A stretch of DNA of 7,714 nucleotides from Candidatus Solibacter sp. (GTDB taxonomy: Bacteria > Acidobacteriota > Terriglobia > Bryobacterales > Bryobacteraceae), in assembly GCA_017883355.1 (NCBI GenBank), contig JADGNS010000185.1, forward strand, positions 1 through 7,714. The letters run 5' to 3'. The number at the start of each line of letters is the position of its first letter. Position 1 is the first letter of the stretch. Made by a program: the position numbers and the translations under genes. The notes beneath the pieces are model-generated. The model was not told where the DNA came from and ran no database searches. It saw only the letters and a program-made list of their open reading frames with translations. Shown one piece after another: positions 5,667-7,714 of the stretch.

Positions 5667-7714
5667 TCACTTGACTTCGAGCGCATCCAGATCCACAAAC
5701 TTGCCGGTCGCGCCCGCGCGGCTCTCTCCGGTGACGCGAATCACCAGCAGGTGCCTGCCGGGACCCAGGTACGTAAACTGGACGGAGCTCCGCCAATGCG
5801 GTTCCACGGAGTACAGGTCGAGGTTGCCCTGGCTGATGCCATCGATCGTGATAGCGGCGATGCCGCGGTTGGCGGCCCTGGTGAAAACATATTTTAATTC
5901 GCCGCCGATAAAAGCGCAGCGTATCTCCGCGCCCGGGGCATCGGTAAAGGTGATGGTGTGCTTGAATGCCTGCTCGAACTTGTCGCTTCTCTCCCAATCG
6001 CCGCGCAGCAGGATCGCCGGATCGAAATCGTCGTAGGTGCCGCGTTTCACCGTCAGCACCGGATCCACCGGGAGCGTCGCGGCCGCGCGGCAAACCGGCT
6101 CCAGGCGCGCGACAAAGAACTCGTCGAAGGCGTATTCCGCTATGGTGCACTCGTCGAGCAACTCGCGCATGGCCAGGGGGCGCGCGTAATTGCTGATGGT
6201 GGGCTTGCGCGCGATCAGGTAGCGCACCTTCCATTGGTCCAACAAGGCGCGGATCCCCTGCACGCCGTCCGCCCGCCGGATCTGCTCCAGGGTGTTGTAC
6301 TGGTGCCAGTGGTTTTCGTAGACCTCGCCGCCCAGCCCGGCGATCTCGCTGTCCTGGGTGAGCAGCACCGCGGCTCGTGGATGGGCCCGGTTGAACCACG
6401 CGATCACGTTGCGGATGGGCGCGGTCTCGCCCATATAGACCTCCCGCTGCCGCGGTGTGAACGGTCCATAGAAATCCTTGTGGCTCCAGCCGGAGGCGGG
6501 CAGAAAATAGACGTTGATCGCGGCGCAGGCAATGGCAAATACCAGGAGCGCCCGCGCCAGTACTGTGACCGCGTAATCATCTGCCCTTGCGGGAAACCAC
6601 TCCCTGACACGCGTGGCTCTCATCGGAGCCGCGACCGTGAGGGAGCGGTCTTCCTTTGGCACCGAATCTCGCTGTCGCAGACCTGGCTCCCGCCGATGCG
6701 CCGCCGCCCACCCCAGCAACGCCGCCAACGGCACGAACAGCAAGGGCATCGCGGGGTACAGATAGCGCGCGTTGGGCTCCGTGTTGAGCACCAGCAGAAT
6801 CGCCGTGAGGGCCACCACTGCCGCGCCCACCGCCTGGCGGCGCGGCGACACCAATAGCGCCAGCAGTGCCAGCGGCGTCAGCACCAGGTACTGAAAACCA
6901 AACGAGCCGTGCTGCCCTTCATAATAGCGGGTACTGCGGAAGGTGAGGTCGTAGGGCGTGTTCCAGGTGAGAGGCTCGTGGAAGCGGACGTCCCGAAGTT
7001 CCATCCTGGCATCCAGTAGCCGCGAGGGAATCTGGTCGTTGCGAAACGGGAACACCGGATTCCCGGTCTTGAACCAGGCGATGGCATAGGGCGGAGCCGC
7101 CGCCACCAGCAGCAGTCCGAGGGCGAGTCCCCAGCGGGCGCCGCCCTGCTTTCTATGCCGCCACACCTCTACCGCGGCGCACCCTAGCGCGGGCGCCAGG
7201 AAGGCAATAGCGCCAAACTTGGTCGCCATGGCGGTGCCGCCGAGTGCCGCCGCCAGGTAGAGAAAACCGCGTTCTCCGGATTCACCGAAGCACCAAACCG
7301 CCGTCATCATGCCCAATAGAAGCGCGGTGAGCAGATTCTCCACGAAGAGCGAGCCGGTGACCAGTTGCACCATCGGCGTGGTGGCGAAGAGCGTCAACAG
7401 AAGCCACGCCACGCCGGGCGAAACCCAGTGGCGCACCGCCGCGTGGAGCAAGCCGAGCAGTACCAGCAGAATCGCGAAGTTGAGCAGGCGCGCAGCCATC
7501 TCGCCGCCTAACACGTAGACCATCGAGTAGGTGAAATCCGCGCCCATGGGCATGACGGCCCAGAGAGTTCTTCCGGGGTCGAACGTCATCGCGTGATGTG
7601 CCGCGATGTTCGCCGGAATCGCCAGGTGCATCGAAAGGCCGTCCGCGCTGGCCTCGGGCATGAGCATCGCGAACCAATGGGTGATCAGCACGAAGAGGAA
7701 CGCCGCGCAGCCCA
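5667..7714 (-). CDS. GT-C (ArnT/PMT-like) membrane glycosyltransferase with C-terminal beta-sandwich, 5' truncated
   Basis: The frame is open to the window edge: seven codons before the GTG at 7691 read GCAAFLF and continue a hydrophobic helix, so the true start lies beyond 7714. Numbering from that GTG, the loop ADGLSMHLAIP (16-26) resembles the Asp-containing first periplasmic loop of lipid-linked-sugar GT-C enzymes. About ten hydrophobic helices follow (roughly 47-63, 68-88, 94-135 as two, 142-175 as two, 186-206, 266-303 as two, 311-330, 376-397). Residues 398-530 are a soluble domain. Residues 545-674 look like a carbohydrate-binding beta-sandwich (GDWERS, AFIGGELKYVF, ITIDGISQGNLDLYS, LGPGRHLLVIRVTG). 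It probably transfers sugar from a polyprenyl-phosphate donor outside the membrane; donor and acceptor are unknown. Repeat copy 3 lies in frame in the loop before the last helix (347-356). Confidence 0.8.
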   Translation of the reverse strand, partial: GCAAFLFVLITHWFAMLMPEASADGLSMHLAIPANIAAHHAMTFDPGRTLWAVMPMGADFTYSMVYVLGGEMAARLLNFAILLVLLGLLHAAVRHWVSPGVAWLLLTLFATTPMVQLVTGSLFVENLLTALLLGMMTAVWCFGESGERGFLYLAAALGGTAMATKFGAIAFLAPALGCAAVEVWRHRKQGGARWGLALGLLLVAAAPPYAIAWFKTGNPVFPFRNDQIPSRLLDARMELRDVRFHEPLTWNTPYDLTFRSTRYYEGQHGSFGFQYLVLTPLALLALLVSPRRQAVGAAVVALTAILLVLNTEPNARYLYPAMPLLFVPLAALLGWAAAHRREPGLRQRDSVPKEDRSLTVAAPMRATRVREWFPARADDYAVTVLARALLVFAIACAAINVYFLPASGWSHKDFYGPFTPRQREVYMGETAPIRNVIAWFNRAHPRAAVLLTQDSEIAGLGGEVYENHWHQYNTLEQIRRADGVQGIRALLDQWKVRYLIARKPTISNYARPLAMRELLDECTIAEYAFDEFFVARLEPVCRAAATLPVDPVLTVKRGTYDDFDPAILLRGDWERSDKFEQAFKHTITFTDAPGAEIRCAFIGGELKYVFTRAANRGIAAITIDGISQGNLDLYSVEPHWRSSVQFTYLGPGRHLLVIRVTGESRAGATGKFVDLDALEVK
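6624..6653 (+). repeat. Dispersed direct repeat, copy 3, inside the glycosyltransferase gene
   Basis: The 24-base core (6624-6647) differs from copy 1 at two bases, and the next 6 bases (GTCTTC) match copy 1 except for one. It lies within the coding sequence and is read on the minus strand as EDRSLTVAAP (residues 347-356). It keeps the frame open and falls in a polar loop between two predicted membrane helices. The base that varies among the three copies is the third position of a CTN leucine codon here. Confidence 0.8.

Overview
The window is GC-rich, gene-dense bacterial chromosome. Its contents suggest an acidobacterium of the Solibacter/Bryobacter type. The reasons are a TolB-like propeller protein ending in a Leu-Met-Leu-x-Glu-Asn-Phe-Arg type tail, a small secreted protein with a C-terminal cysteine cluster, and short dispersed repeats whose reverse strand reads Arg-Ser-Leu-Thr-Val-Ala-Ala. 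This assignment rests on remembered family patterns, not on a search.

Left part, plus strand (1-2256): the tail of an unidentified gene (1-171), then pyruvate kinase (181-1593), then a small esterase/phospholipase-like serine hydrolase (1597-2256). Gaps are 9 and 3 bases, so the three probably form one transcript. A hairpin directly after the hydrolase stop (2260-2279) is the likely end of that unit, although it has no T-run.

Middle (2257-4180): a membrane-anchored WD40-like (PD40/TolB-type) beta-propeller gene (2338-4071) has its own ribosome binding site. It is bracketed by two nearly identical direct copies of a 24-base repeat (2286-2309 and 4073-4096). The 109 bases after it separate it from the convergent right-hand genes and hold a second repeat type made of four CTCTGCG units.

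Right part, minus strand (7714 down to 4181): a GT-C/ArnT-like membrane glycosyltransferase with an extracytoplasmic C-terminal beta-sandwich domain, whose 5' end is cut off by the window edge; an 86-base gap with two hairpins; a secreted 138-residue protein with a CX2CX9CXCC cluster; and an aldose 1-epimerase-like protein overlapping it by ATGA. The epimerase and glycosyltransferase both point to sugar or glycan metabolism, but a shared pathway is an inference.

No RNA genes, CRISPR array, transposase, phage genes or defence system are visible. The most interesting signals are a third copy of the 24-base repeat lying in frame inside the glycosyltransferase gene, the repeat-bracketed propeller gene, and the unassigned secreted cysteine-cluster protein. 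No non-coding stretch exceeds 300 bases; the longest is 109 bases.
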